Assembly: GCA_028641055.1 (NCBI GenBank) | Contig: CM054063.1 | Coordinates: forward strand, 43,062,328-43,126,327 | Direction of reading: 5' to 3' | Length of the DNA: 64,000 nucleotides | Source of the DNA: Alopecurus myosuroides | Lineage: Eukaryota; Streptophyta; Magnoliopsida; Poales; Poaceae | In this document: positions 1 to 12,324 of the stretch, piece after piece | How the letters are laid out: each line of letters starts with the position of its first letter | Position numbering within the stretch: the stretch's first letter is position 1 | Position numbers and translations under genes: made by a program | The notes under the pieces: generated by a model | Databases searched by the model: none | Seen by the model: only the letters and a program-made list of their open reading frames with translations | Told to the model about the DNA's origin: nothing

Positions 1-1162
1 GAGTATGGAATTCTACTCGTGCATCCAACTCCCTAAAACCAAAGTTTTCCCATTGTGTCCACCATACCTACCTACATGTAGTATTTAACTGCCACTCCAA
101 GTAAATTGCTCATGTGTTACATTTAAACCTTCAAAATTATTCCTGTTCTGTGTTCCTATTTTTGCTCACGAGGACGTAAATAGAGAATATTTATCTCACA
201 TGTTGATTGGATTTTAAACCCAGGAATAGTGGCTTCATCCTCTTATCCAATTGATAGAAGAGCTAGCAGCAGGGTGCCGAGCCCCAAATTCATATACACA
301 AACTCTCTTCACTATTTTTGCCCCTGATTTATCAGTCAAAACATAATTGTGTAAACAAAAGAAAAAGAGGGATGACCCTCTACACCAGTTTCGTCCTTCA
401 TATGGGAGCTGCTCTTGTGAAATATAGTGGACTTGTGACGTACTATATTTTCTGTTTACCATTCGTTGATATTAGCATACATCTCCAAAAATATAGACAC
501 TCCTCCATGGTATCTGATTGTTGGCAGGCAGCCGAGGATTCGGTTAGCCATGGTTTGTGTAAGATGGATGGGAGGAGTGTCAAACTTTTAATACCTCTTT
601 TAATAAAATAAAATCTCTAGCACATGAGTGATCCATACTTCCCTCTACGAAGGGTCTTTCTTTTACTTTTATGTTGAGTCTCCAGCTTCTAACTTTATGC
701 ACGGTTGAGAGAGCATTTTTGCCATTCTGAGTTTTATGTGCATTTGTCCCAAATTTTTTTTAATTGATTCATGATGTGTTATTGCTTGTTCTCTAATTAT
801 TTGTTCTAGTCCTCCTCCTGAAACTTTTAGGGTGTCCAGTTATTTATGTTTTTCCCCACTCTTAAGGACTTGCGAAATAACACTTCTCCATGCTTTCTCT
901 ATACTTGAAACAAATGTATATCTTTCTTTGCATTGTTATTCATGATCTTTTATTTGAGTTACTTCTCATGAAGCAAAGTGATTACTATTGTTTATTATTA
1001 AAGTTCTATTTATAATGTTTGTGTTTAAGTTCTATGATCTCAACTTACATATGCTTCTACATTATGATGATCACGTTTATGTTGGTGGGATTTCACCTAA
1101 GAAATTATGTGTTTTTATCGTTTACCTACTCGAGGACGAGCAGGAACTAAGCTTGGGGATGT
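1..1162 (+). mobile_element. 3' internal end of Athila-type element D (noncoding)
   Basis: This stretch has no credible gene. It matches, in inverted orientation, the sequence at about 21178-22340, which is the noncoding 3' part of element B. It ends in a purine-rich tract (TAAGCTTGGGGATGT, about 1148-1162) directly before an LTR start, as expected of a polypurine tract. It is therefore the 3' end of a plus-strand element whose body lies left of the window. Confidence 0.75.
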
Positions 1163-2555
1163 TGATACGTCATAAACGTATCCCTAAGTTCTGATGTTAC
1201 ATATTGTTTTCATGTTATTTGCCACATGTTTGCTATACACTTTATTTCATTTTTATCGATTTCCGGACTAGCCTATTAACAAGATGCCACAGAGCCAGTT
1301 CCATGTTTTCTTCTGTTTTTAGTTTCAGAAAAGTTGTTCTGGAAATATTCTCGGAATTGGAAAATTCAAAGCCCGGAAGTCTTAGAAACCCCGGAGGTTC
1401 CATGGAGTCCCGAAGAGACCCGGAGGGGGGCCTCGGGAGGACCCACACCATAGGGCGGCGCCATGGGGTGGTGTGGCCCCCCAGGACTCCACCGCCTCTT
1501 CCCTTTCGCCTATTTATTCCCCCTGAGGAATAAACCCTAGATATATTCCACTTATCCTTGAAAAAACAGTCGAGGCCGCCGTCATCGTCATCCTTAGATC
1601 GGGAGGGTTCTGGAGCTCTCCCCGGCACCCTACCGGGAAGGAAATTCATCACCGGATGGGTCTACACTACCATGCCCTCCTCCGAAGTGATGCGTGAGTA
1701 GCTCATCCTTGGACTACGGGTCCATAGCAATAGCTAGATGGTTTTTGTCTCCACTTTGTACCTCATGTTTAGATCTTGTGAGCTGCCTAACATGATAAAT
1801 ATCATCTTTATGTAATGATACATGTTGTGTTTGCTGTGATCTGATGAATGTTGAATGCTATGTCATTTGATTATAAATCTATCATGTTATCTTCATGCTT
1901 ATGTTATTTATGATCTTGCATGCTCTCCGTTATTATTAGATGCTCTCGACAAGTAGATGCTAGTAACTCCAAGAGGGAGTATTTATGTTTGATAGTGGGT
2001 TCATGCCTCCTTTGCATCCGTGCTTGAGTGACATAAATGTGACAGACGAAGAATGTGTTGTTGTCATTAGGGAGAAAACAACAATGATTTGTCTAAGGAT
2101 GATGTTATTGTTTACATTGCACACTTTGCTTACTGCAATTATCTGTTGCTTGCATCTTAATACCCAACGTTTGTTCGGATGATATTCGGAGGGTGGATTA
2201 TTAGTCATAGATACAACTAGATAACGGTCTGTGTATTTTGTTGTAATGTCCGCATGAATCACATAGTAATATTTATGTCTTGCACATGCACTACGGCGCA
2301 GCCTTCATTTCTGTCAATTGCCCATTTGTAATTTGTTCACCACACATGTTATTTATCTTTCATGGAGAGACACCACTAGTGAACTGTGGACCCCGGTCCT
2401 TTTTCATCATGTTGATGAACACCTACTTCTTTCATACTGTTCCTACTGTTTTCCACACCATACGTTTAATCTATTTGTGTTCAGCAAAACCGGTGAGATT
2501 GACAACCTCACTGCTCCGTGGGGGCAAAGTAATTTGATTGTGTTGTGTAGATTCC
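1163..2555 (+). mobile_element. Element D 3' LTR, left part (interrupted by element C)
   Basis: It begins TGATACGTCATAAACG after a polypurine tract and follows the solo LTR at 58032-59598 along its length. It stops at ...TAGATTCC, exactly where element C begins. The rest of the LTR resumes at 29657. The two parts sum to about 1.56 kb, matching the 1567-bp solo LTR. The small ORFs inside it are LTR sequence and not genes. Confidence 0.85.
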
Positions 2556-3256
2556 TGATACGTCATAAACTTATCCTTAATTTCTGATGTTCCATGTTGT
2601 TTTCTTATTGTTTCCCACATGGTTTCCTTACATTTTATGTCATTTTTATCGATTTCCCGGGATTAACCTAGTGACAAGATGCCACGAAGCCAGATCTAGT
2701 TTTCTGCTATTTTTAGTTTCAGAAAAGTTGTTCTGGAAATATTCTCGGAGTTGGATGATTCAAAAGCCAGAAGTCCTAGAATTCCCACAAGTCTCGGAAG
2801 TCCTAAGAAGACCTGCAGGGGGCCCTGGAGCCCCCACACCATGCCTCCGCGCGGGCTATCCCCTCGCCGCTCCGGGGATGGTGTGGGCCCCTCAGGCGCC
2901 CACCGCCATCGTACTTTCGCCCATATATACTCCCCGATGCATAAACCCTAGGGGAATCGGCCTTTTCCACGAAAACATTCGTAGCTCTGGCACCGCCACC
3001 GACAAGTTTCGGGGGGACAGAAATCTCTGTTCCGGCACCCTGTCGGATGGGGAAGTGCCCCCGGAGTCATGTCCATCAACTCCACCGCCATCTTCATCGC
3101 CGTTACTGTCTCCACCGATGAGGAGGGAGTAGTTCTCCCCCGGGGCTGAGGGCTCTACCGGTAGCTATCTGTCTAATCTGTCTCTCCCATGGTGTGATCT
3201 GTATGTGATCATGAACTTTGTAATCTAGTTGACTATGTAGATGTACTCTTCATCTG
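2556..3256 (+). repeat. Element C 5' LTR, first part
   Basis: From about 2841 it aligns with the 3' LTR copy at 28528-28947. It breaks off at ...CTTCATCTG, where the truncated Tat-type element is joined. A TATA-like stretch (CCATATATACTCC, about 2920-2932) lies in the GC-rich middle of the LTR and could be the LTR promoter. Confidence 0.8.
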
Positions 3257-4870
3257 CGTCCAAAGGTGTTTACATCACGGGAGAAGCTCGGAAGAACATG
3301 GAGAATCTTGTCGTCGGCGAGATCCACATCGACCACGAAGGGGAGAAGATGGTGGACGATTCCGGCTGGGGGCCAGAGTCGGACCACCTCGAATCCGGAT
3401 CTATCGTGACCATCGGCCGGATCAGCGTCTTCATCGGTATGGTATGTACTTCCGGTTCGATCCATGACGATTTTGGATCTGATTCTATGTCAGGGGAGGC
3501 CACTTATGTCCAATCAGATGGAGAAGAATCAGTTGGAACGACAGATCCGACAGAAGAACCCACCACGAAGTGGGAACAGCCGGAGGAGCCGGTATGGACC
3601 CCGCGTGGCCAGGTCGAGAGAGAAGATGATACCGAGTCTATCCTGGATCTGCTGGAGAATCGGTATGAGGAGAATAACAGCGAAGAGGAACATCATGAAT
3701 TAGCGCCAAGCATTGTGCGCCGGGTTGCGGTCTACACGGCTCCCGCGACCAACCTCAATCAGGAGAACGTGACCGCAGCCGCAGTCGGGGCGGCTCAAGC
3801 ATTGACCCAGCAGCAAGGCGCGGCTAATGGAAACCCGGTCCTGGGCCAGGTTGATGGAGAGTCGGCATCGGTTACCAGCCGCGCAACAGAGGACGAGTTG
3901 CACGCAAATACGTTCGGATTCCTAGCAAACCGGACACCAGGGGCGGGTCCTTCAAATCCACGACACCCGGCCCTGTTCGATAACAATCTGATTCTAGATC
4001 CCACAATTCTTGCCACGGTTATCACTCCAGAAAACGCGGCGGAACATGTCAGGGATCTAGATGTAGCCCGTCGTGCATTGGAGCAACAGAGAAGGCAAGT
4101 AGAAGCAGAAAGACAAGGGATGGCTACACGCCAACGAGAGCTGGATGCATTGGAAACCCGGCTCAGGGAGGAAACGACTAGAATACATCAAAGACACCAA
4201 ACCAGATTGCTAGCGTTGGGTGGGGTTATAAATCCGGATGCATTGTTCATCACACCTCAAGATCAGCCGATTCCAGCGGCGAACCAGGGAACTGCACCCC
4301 AGCCGGCAACTGCGGGAACACAGCCGGCAAACGAGCAGGCCGGGTTACCTCTACCACAGACTAGAGTTACGACCGGCAATGAATTACCACCACCACCACC
4401 ATCACGGTTTCGCACACCGGCAGGTCACTACAACAACCCCATGGACAACGTGTATGCAGCAACACTCGCATTGAATCAAATCCCCGTGAGAGAGTTGCCC
4501 CATGCAGAGGAGACCCGGCGGGCGATCGATATGTTGCACACTGCGGTGGCGCAGCAAGTCAATTATCTGGATCACAGAAGTGGAATGCATGGGACACCAT
4601 ACGCCAGTCAGCAACGAGGCAATACCGGCAATATCCAAACAAGTTCAGCACGGCGGAGGGAAGAGCAGCAGTAAATGCTGCCTCCTCCCCGTGTTCAGGC
4701 AGTGCCAGCAGCATCAGCAGCCCAAGCTATTGTGGATAGCTCCACGGCCAGGAGGGCTGGGGCCGGGTCTGTAGTGCATGGGTTACCAGCAGCACCACGT
4801 CCAGCTATGCCCCCCGCAGGATCACACGTTTCCCGAGTAAGGCCAGTTTCGACTATTCTCGCAGGGCCTA
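3257..4870 (+). pseudogene. Tat-type gag, N-terminal part (broken)
   Basis: A long plus-strand frame runs to a TAA stop at 4672-4674 and then continues in the same frame to about 4935. The apparent start codon at 3241 lies in the flanking LTR of element C, so the first residues are an artefact of the junction. The product is hydrophilic and rich in Glu, Gln, Ala and Pro. It has a charged helical stretch (roughly residues 265-325, LEQQRRQVEAERQG) likely to form a coiled coil. It lies just before the conserved gag core but in a different frame, so a stop and a frameshift near 4865 disable it. Its role would be the N-terminal region of the capsid precursor. There is no conserved domain that I recognise in this part; the call rests on position. 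Confidence 0.65.
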
Positions 4871-4871
4871 A

Positions 4872-5801
4872 GTGCTCCCGGACAACATCAGAGCTGAACC
4901 TTACCCGGAAAAATTCAAAGAGCCAGGAAAAGTAGTGAACTACGAACCGACCATGGATCCAGAAACGTGGTTGAGCAGTTATGAGATGGCTATGTCAATT
5001 CGCAATGCATCCGAGAATCTCCAAGCCAAGTTCATGTACTTGATGATGTCGGAAGGAGCAGCAAAGTTATGGTTCACCAATCTACCGGAAGGGTCTATCA
5101 AGTCCTGGGAAGAGTTGAAGACCGCGTTTATCAAGCACTTTCATGGGACGTGCAGAAAATTATTCACTATTGATGACCTAGAACGATGCGTCCAGATGAA
5201 GGGAGAGTCAGCGCGCAGTTGGGTGCGCCGGGTTATGGAGATACTTCATTCATCCACAGATATTCAGCCCAAGGACGCACTACAAGCCATGGCGAAAACA
5301 TGCAAGTACACGCCTCTGGTGCAAAAGTTAACTCGCATGAAATCTAGTCGGAATGCTTCAGAGGTTACGATGGGAGAATTGATGGATGCATGCAACAAAC
5401 ACGCTACAACAGATACCACAGAGGAGGAAGTTGACGACAAGAAAGAAAAAGCGAACACAAGTAATAGTGGAAGAACCGGCAATGGATCAATACCGGGTAA
5501 CAATGGAAACATCCAGAACAAGCGCCCGTTTGAAGGAGGCTCCGAGTTTGTCGCCAACACAGAAGCCGGGTCTTCGAGACCCAGGGCAGAAGGAAATTTT
5601 AATACTGGAAATCGCAACGGAGGAAACTATCAAGGGTCGCCAAGGCCGAGCAACAATTGGGACATCTTCAGAATGGCGTGCCCAAAGCACAGCAGGAACG
5701 GTAGGCCGGCTAACCACTCCTTGGAGCAATGCGTCGACTTACAGAGATGGAAGAACGAGGAAGTAAACAGAGCCATGCGAGGTGCGGGCCGGGGAGGATG
5801 A
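4872..5801 (+). pseudogene. gag: Tat-type gag core (Retrotrans_gag)
   Basis: A 309-residue frame contains the plant retrotransposon gag core: residues about 25-150 include TWLSSYEMAMSIRNAS, AAKLWFTNLPEGSIKSWEEL and an F-x-K-H-F motif, the usual order of this family. A C-terminal Cys/His cluster (CPKHSRNGRPANHSLEQC, about residues 273-290) resembles the variant knuckle of Tat gag proteins. The protein would form the virus-like particle that packages element RNA in the cytoplasm. It is cut off from its own N-terminal part by a frameshift, and the protease frame follows about 115 nt downstream in another frame. It is open for its full length but unlikely to give a complete Gag. Confidence 0.8.
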
Positions 5802-5915
5802 CCGGGTCCAGGTGGAAACCCGGGCAGTGGCCCACCGCCAGCCGGTAACCCGGCAGCCGGAAATCAGGGCAACAATCAAGGGGGAGCTGGAGGTTTTCAG
5901 GCTAACCCCAAACAG

Positions 5916-6854
5916 TTGGGTCAATATCATGTGCATACTACAGGAGGTTCTAACATGGACAAAAAGATACTGAAGCAAGCGGTAAACTCAGTTTCTTCGG
6001 CCGTTCCGAGATATCTGAGGTGGTCAGAACAGGATGTAACATGGAGCAGAAGAGATCACCCGGAAAGAATAGAACATCCGGGAGTCTTAGCATCGGTAGT
6101 TGCACCACAGGTTAATGGGTACGAGCTGAAAAAGGTCCTGATGGATGGAGGAAGCAGCATCAATATCCTGTACTGGGAAACCTTTCTACCCATGGGTCTC
6201 AAGGAACCTCAGCTACAAAAAAGTACAACAATTTTTCATGGGATAGTGCCGGGTCACTCAGCGTGCCCCGAGGGAAAAATCGCATTGGAAGTAGCTTTTG
6301 GGGAATCAAAGGACAATTATCGAGTTGAGTGGCTCACTTTCGAGATGGTTAAGTTGCGCAGTCCTTATCACGCGCTATTCGGAAGACCGGCTTATGCTAA
6401 ATTCATGGCTAGGCCGTGTTATGTGTACCTACAGCTAAAAATCCCGGGCCCTAAGCAGACCATCACCATACATGGAAACCGGGATATAGCAGCTGAATGT
6501 GATGAAGGAGACGCAGTAATGGCTGAGCAAGCCTGCAGAAAAGAGGAACTCAGACATTACCGGTCTCAGGTAGATCCGGATAACAGAGCAGCATCGAAAA
6601 GGTCGAGCACTGAAGGTGAAAGAACAAAGTCCAAGGCAGCACAAGATGCTAAGATGGTGGCTTTCATCAAGGGTGATTCCTCCAAACAATCTGGCATAGG
6701 AGAAGAAATTGCATGGCCTTTCACAGCCAGCCGCGTTATGGAAACACCTCACCCGGATTGGCTAGCAAACCCGATATTCATTATGAAAAAGACTAACAAG
6801 TGGAGAATGTGTATCGGTCACGTCAGTTCCAGACCGATTCCCAAGAAGAACTAA
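5916..6854 (+). pseudogene. Tat-type aspartic protease with truncated reverse transcriptase stub
   Basis: Residues about 75-90 carry LMDGGSSINILYWE, the catalytic Asp-Gly-Gly motif typical of this retrotransposon protease. A later hydrophobic segment (YHALFGRPAYAKFMA) fits the second conserved protease block. The frame then contains HPDWLANPIFIMKKTNKWRM, the first conserved block of a gypsy reverse transcriptase, and ends about 15 residues later. The catalytic RT blocks, RNase H and integrase are absent. The following 150 bp already resemble the post-integrase tail (GGTTTTTAATGAGGC). The protease half looks complete; the RT is a remnant left by an internal deletion of several kilobases. Confidence 0.8.
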
Positions 6855-7917
6855 AACAATGTAACGGGCAGCAGGTTTCAGACGCACTCTTTTCCTATCC
6901 AGGGTACCTAAGGGGACTGGAAGGTTTTTAATGAGGCGGCCTGCTGACCCAAATTTTCTCGTATCAATAAAGAGATGATTATCAAGTCTTATCCTGTTAT
7001 GATGTTTACTCCGGTTACAGGTAAGTAGTATTCATTGCTATCAATACATCAGTATCGTCAAGTATGTCGCATATATATAGGTCTTGGGGGCTGATTGCTT
7101 GAATAGCACAGCTACAAACCCAAAGACCCGGCCTTGATGCCTATGAGTTATAAGGGCCGATTACTCGCAAACGAGTACGGCTGCAATCTTATAACCGGAC
7201 AAAGGAGCCAAATTTTCTTGACTTTTCTTACTTAAGCTTGATGTGACTCGCACTAAAGTGGCATGATTTGCTCGCTTACGATTACAATCAGCCATGAAGC
7301 CCAATGGGACTTTCCTGACCCTGTCTTCGTATGGATGTAGCAACATGGTATCCACGCGAAAGCCGGCTTATAGTACAAGATAGTCAAAAGGGTCATCTAA
7401 ACCACAAGTTATGCAGAGTACAAGGCTAATAGCCGGAAACTCAACGTTTATTAAGCATAACTTCAATACCTATGTGAAATGGCTCTAGGTTTTGGGCTTG
7501 GTGGAAAACAATTTGTTCTCTTAGAAAGACCACACGTCCCAGACTCGGATTTCGGGTCATGGGGACTGGGGATTTCGAAACAGAAACAAGCTGCTTGGCT
7601 ATCAAGCTCGAAAGACCCTAGCATCCGAGTCTTGGGGACTTAAGGACTTAAAGAAAAGTCCGCTTGTCAAAACCCACGATACTCGGAAACCGAGTCTTAC
7701 AAAAGGAACCGTAAAGAAAGCCGGGTATCAAGAATAAATTCAGAAACAGACAAGTATCAAATTCATCAAAAGGCCAGGAAAGGCACGAAGTATATCACGG
7801 AATTAAAATGCGTTACAGATTGCGATACCAGTATCAAGGGTGCGCAAGTGCACCGTCAAAAGAATACTTGTTTTGAATAAAAACATTGGGCGATCGAGGT
7901 ATCATGGTGGAATTTGT
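6855..7917 (+). other. Noncoding interval between pol remnant and antisense gene
   Basis: No credible gene is visible on either strand. The first 150 bp look like the tail of a deleted pol region. The rest has recurring ACCCGG and CTTGGGGAC-type motifs seen in spacer and leader parts of Tat-type elements. It contains the downstream flank of the minus-strand gene that ends at 7918. Confidence 0.5.
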
Positions 7918-10900
7918 CTACTCGGTTTCCTGAGTAGGATCCACATCTTTGCTTTTGCCTTCCGGGTCTTGGTCTTGAGCCTGCTCTTCAGCTCTCCCGG
8001 CATCATTACCCGGATTCTTCGCGTCAGGACGGACAGGCGGGGGGACAGCCGGTGTAGAGGTGGTGGGCTCTGATCCTAGCTCGGCCTCTCTCTTCGCAGT
8101 TTCTTCCCTCTTCCTGGCCAAGTTGGCAGCCCATTTCTCCAAAATATCAAAGGGCGGGGGCGCGTCCTCCTTCATGATTTTGCCTTCAGCATCGTATGAA
8201 CTCATAAGCATACGCAGATCCATACTATCGGCCAAAGTAGTTGCCGAGTGACGCACTGCGGATTGTACGGCCTTGAAATCCTTGGGCCCAAACTTGGAGC
8301 CATCCGCTTTGTATTCTGGAAACCCGGATATCACCTTTGCCGGCTCAAGCTTGGGAAAGTAAGCTTTAGCCAGCGCAAAGGCCCGGGTCATACCAATCCG
8401 GCATGCTGAGCGTTTCCAGATCTCGATCCATGCAGGCACAGTGGAGCAGGCTTGGATAAGATTTTTCTTCACCCGGATATACCTCAGTAGGCCACTTCAC
8501 GGCATCCAATATAAACTTGGTACCGGCAAAGAAAGTCTAGAGCACAGTCTTCAAAGTTTTAGCCTTGGCAACATCATCTTCTTCTGGGGCCGCAAGGTTG
8601 GCACCTGCAGTTGAAACAAAGGAAGGACATATCAGTAATTCCGAGTATCATGTAATAAAGTACAGGCATGAAGTCAGTCGGCAGCAAAAACTTACTAAGC
8701 AAGATGCGATAGGTATCGGTAACCTGGTCCGATAATTTCTTCAGTGCGGTTTGAGCAGTGTTGCACTTCTTCTTATATTTGGAAACATCCTTCTTCAAGG
8801 TTTCCACGTCAGCCTCAAGGGCCTCTCTCCGCTTTACCTCAGCAAGCAGAAGTTGTTCGGTCTTGAGCAAAATTTCATCAGACCGGGTCATCTGCGCCTA
8901 TAAGGAACAAAGAGCACAAGTATCAGTCGGGTATCATGGCAAGCCGAATATTGCATAAAGTACCAAGCGCAACTTCAACAAGTTATGCTCGGAACTTGGG
9001 GACTAGGCATATACTACGAGATATTAAGTATTGTTACCTGGTGCTCTGCGGCCATGCGCTCTAGAATATTGCTCTCTGAGGTCTTGATAGTGAGGAGAGT
9101 GCTCATCAGCTGATCAAAAGTATCATTACCCGAGTTAGAGGACCCGGGGTCTTGGAAACTCGGAGAAGGAGTTTTCTTCTTAGCGGGAGAAGGCATTCGG
9201 GTCATCCGAATGTCGGAATCTGGTGCTCCTCCTCCCGCACCCAAAGTTGCAGCTTTTTCCTTCTCTCTTGCGTGCGAGGCTATTGGGTACTCGGCTTCTT
9301 GTCCGGCCGGGTTTATCGGTGGCACTTGTTCTTCGCCGCCAGCTGCAGCTGTTGTATCATTAATCGGGTTCCCCTTACCCGGGTCATCGGTCTCCATAAC
9401 TTCTTGGTCACTAATAATGACCGCGGTCCTATGGACAGTATGAATGAGCGGTTAGCACATAACTAGAAAAAGGTGATGAAAATATGATAAAGCATCACGA
9501 AAGGAATTTTACCCGGGGTTCACTGCATAGTCCGAGGGGAATTCGCTGCTGGACCCGGACGAAACTGAAAAACATCAAGCAAGACCTTGTAAGGGAATGG
9601 TTCGGGAAGATTTTTTCATTCAAGAAAGGATAAGGTAAATACCAGCGCGTCGAGTCGGAGACGATGGAATACCCGGGTTAAGAGCACCATCACCCGGGTA
9701 ATTTCGAGTCGCTCTGCGCTTGGTCATAGGCGACTCCTTCAAATACGACCAGTGGAATAACGTCAAGTTTAGCTCATGCATGTTATCAAATGAATTTGGA
9801 TTGGAGGCAAGGAAACGATATGGAACCTTGAAGATGACCCCTCGGGGTTTTCTCTTAGATCCGACTTTGATCGTCGGCTCCACTTCATCCTCATCGCTGG
9901 CGGATTCCACCTTGCCTTCAGTTTCTTCTTCTTTGTCCTTGTCCTCTTGTTCTGGAAGTTATCAAGGTTACAGTTGGAAAATGAAGAGCGAGACACGACG
10001 AACTCAAAGGAACTAAGTAAAATTCGGAGCGCACCTTCATCCGAGTTAACGGCATCCTCTTTCTCCTCCGGATTTTCGGAGTTAGGAGGAGTTTCAATCT
10101 TCCAGAAATCGTCATCAGCCTGAGATGAAGACATAAGAACAAGGGTTATCAGCTGTACCAGGTGGAAAGAGTGAAGGTGAAAACATGAAAACCGGGTCTT
10201 TACCGCGGGGGCCGGGTTCTCACGTGTGAAGGGCTCTAATCCGGCTATATTCCGGATTACCTCCAGCTTTTCTGTCAGAAAGCCCTTGATAGTTTTATTG
10301 GTGTCGCCGGGTGCAAAGCTGTTGGTGGAGTACCGGAGCGAGTCCGTGGTGTGCCCCGAATACTCGCACATTAATTTTGTGCGGATGGAGTTGGGCTGGA
10401 TCTGGAAATCGACCCAAGTTTTCACCAGGTTAAGCCCGATGAGACCTTGGGCCGAAAGAATAGAGATTTTGGCCAATAAAGGCTGGATTGCTTCCCTGTC
10501 CGAGTCAGGGGCAAAGGCGTTGAAGGTCTCGGAGATATCGAGTAGGCCTTCTGAGTAACCCGGCAGTTTCTTTTCGCCGGGTGGGGAAGTGTCTCGGCAG
10601 TAAAAGTATGAAAGCTGCCAATGTTTGACGTGGGAGTTGAGGGTGAGAGGTGGCATTAGAGAATTCTTGTGGCGCTGGATAGAAACCCCGCCGCAAGCGA
10701 GAAGTGCCCCGTCACCGCTTTCGCGGCACGGCTTGCACTGGAAAAGTTCGATGAAAAGAGCCAAACTTGGCGGAGTGCACATGTATGACTCGGAAAGAAC
10801 GATGAAGTGGGAGATATTTAATACAGAGTAAGGCCCTATGTCAAATATTCGAAGGCCATAGTGGCTCAGAATGTCACGAAAGAAAGGGTGACCCGGAGGA

Positions 10901-11132
10901 CGGAAACCCCGGGTCACGTGTTCACAAAACATATTACCTCATCCTCTGCCGGTGTAGGCCGGGTCTCGTTACCCGGCACCCTCCAATGGATATCCTTTTG
11001 AGGGGGAAGAACCCCTAACTCAACCAGTTCTTCTAACTTGGCTTTAGTGACCGTAGATCGCGCCCAGTTGGCGGATATGGAGTTGGTGGTCTTGGCCTTG
11101 GCCGGCTGCTTCCCCTGCTTCTTGGGAGCCAT
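7918..11132 (-). pseudogene. Antisense multi-exon accessory gene of the Tat element (Transposase_28-like domain)
   Basis: On the minus strand an ATG at 11132 opens MAPKKQGKQPAKAK, a basic, possibly nuclear-targeting start. Seven exons can be read with GT-AG introns and matching phases: 11132-10204, 10119-10035, 9951-9643, 9564-9513, 9428-9038, 8897-8696 and 8604-7918. Exon 1 holds the plant 'putative gypsy type transposon' domain (PPGHPFFRDILSHYGLRIFD and LNISHFIVLSESYMCTPP). Exon 3 is acidic then basic, exon 6 is a coiled coil (EALEADVETLKKDVSKYKKK), and exon 7 is helical and charged. Lesions: a 1-nt frameshift near 10935, a TAG at 8537-8539, and a 1-nt frameshift near 8480. The family is known in Tat-lineage elements; its function is not established. 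Confidence 0.8.
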
Positions 11133-12324
11133 GGGATTAACCTACAAAGCACAAGTTAGAAGGGTATGAGAAATAAAACTCGGAAACCATGAGTTGGTCG
11201 AGTATTGGCGAGCGATATCGAGACAACATGGAAGCTAAATACCATCCAGGTATCATTCTGCGGAGACGGGTTCAAGTTATCCGGGTATCAAGCGTCGTTA
11301 TAAAAATTGTGGAGGCTTATGTATTGAAAAGTGTTCGAGGATGATGGATGGTTGCACATGTATCTATTGCGAACAAAAGAACCGGGAAAGGGAGGATTTT
11401 CCAGGTTACAGAGACAGGGGCGGAAAATTTGGGCGCCCCGAGCCCAGATTAGAAATTCCATTTCTAGATTTGTGGCGCAATTAATGACTATAGGCAGTAG
11501 GGGAGTGAAATGAAGTCTATATCCAATCCATTGGATGAGCTAGAATGAATACAAGCAACCTAATTCGGCGTGACCCGAAAAATGACCGGCGGGTTGACTT
11601 AGATCTAATCTGAGGTAAATCGAGAAATTGCAAAGGCAGGTTAATGGATGTGAGAGACTTACTGGAGGAGATCGAAGTGAAGCCCGGCGGAGGAAAATAG
11701 CACAAGCTTGGTGCCCCTTTGCGATTCCCGGCGGGCAGGTCGGGGGCGCGGCGGCGGACCTTGGCGGCGGCGTGGGGCGAACTGTGGCGGAGCGCAATCG
11801 GCGGCAGATTGGCTCTGGTGATGCGCGTGAGGTCTCCGTGACGGTGCTCTGTGAGCTTGAGTGTGGAGGTGAAGAGAAAGAGGAAAGGGGAAAATGAGCC
11901 GTTGAGGTTAGGTTTACCCCTAAGCACTTATTTATAAGGGTGTGGGCGGATAAACCTATCCCAACGGGCAGAAGCCGGAATTTTTGGGGATAACAGCTAT
12001 CTGCGCGGATTTTGCGAGATATGCTCTCAGTATCGAACGAGATATCCAGACAAAAAAGAGAAGGAGATTTTCTTCGCAATATCAGGATCAATTATCGAGT
12101 AAAGCACAGGATCTTGACATTTTTATCAGGGCTTTGACCCGGAAAGCTAAGCAAAGCACTTGGAGAAAGGCCGGGTTACTATATGGCCACCTTGGAGTTA
12201 GGCCTAGCTATTTATCAAAGCACCTTAACCCGGCCTCCATGGACTTGCGCATTTGATATTTTTGCAGGGAATAGCAAGCGCTTCAAAGAGAATCTCGTGG
12301 AGCCCAAGCTATTCTGGGGACTAC
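11133..12324. other. Noncoding leader between antisense gene and 3' LTR
   Basis: No convincing gene. A GC-rich block at about 11690-11860 gives overlapping short ORFs on both strands, without domain signal, and looks like composition only. It probably contains the promoter and 5' UTR of the antisense gene, which starts at 11132. The last bases before the LTR (ATTCTGGGGACTAC) are the likely polypurine tract. Confidence 0.5.

Noticed and set aside
3241..3256. ATG at 3241 as the native gag start
   Set aside because: These bases belong to the LTR of element C; the native start was lost with the 5' end of the Tat element.
11517..12091. Overlapping ORFs of 136 and 183 codons on the minus strand
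   Set aside because: No domain, located in the GC-rich leader next to a 3' LTR, and both strands are open there; best explained by composition.
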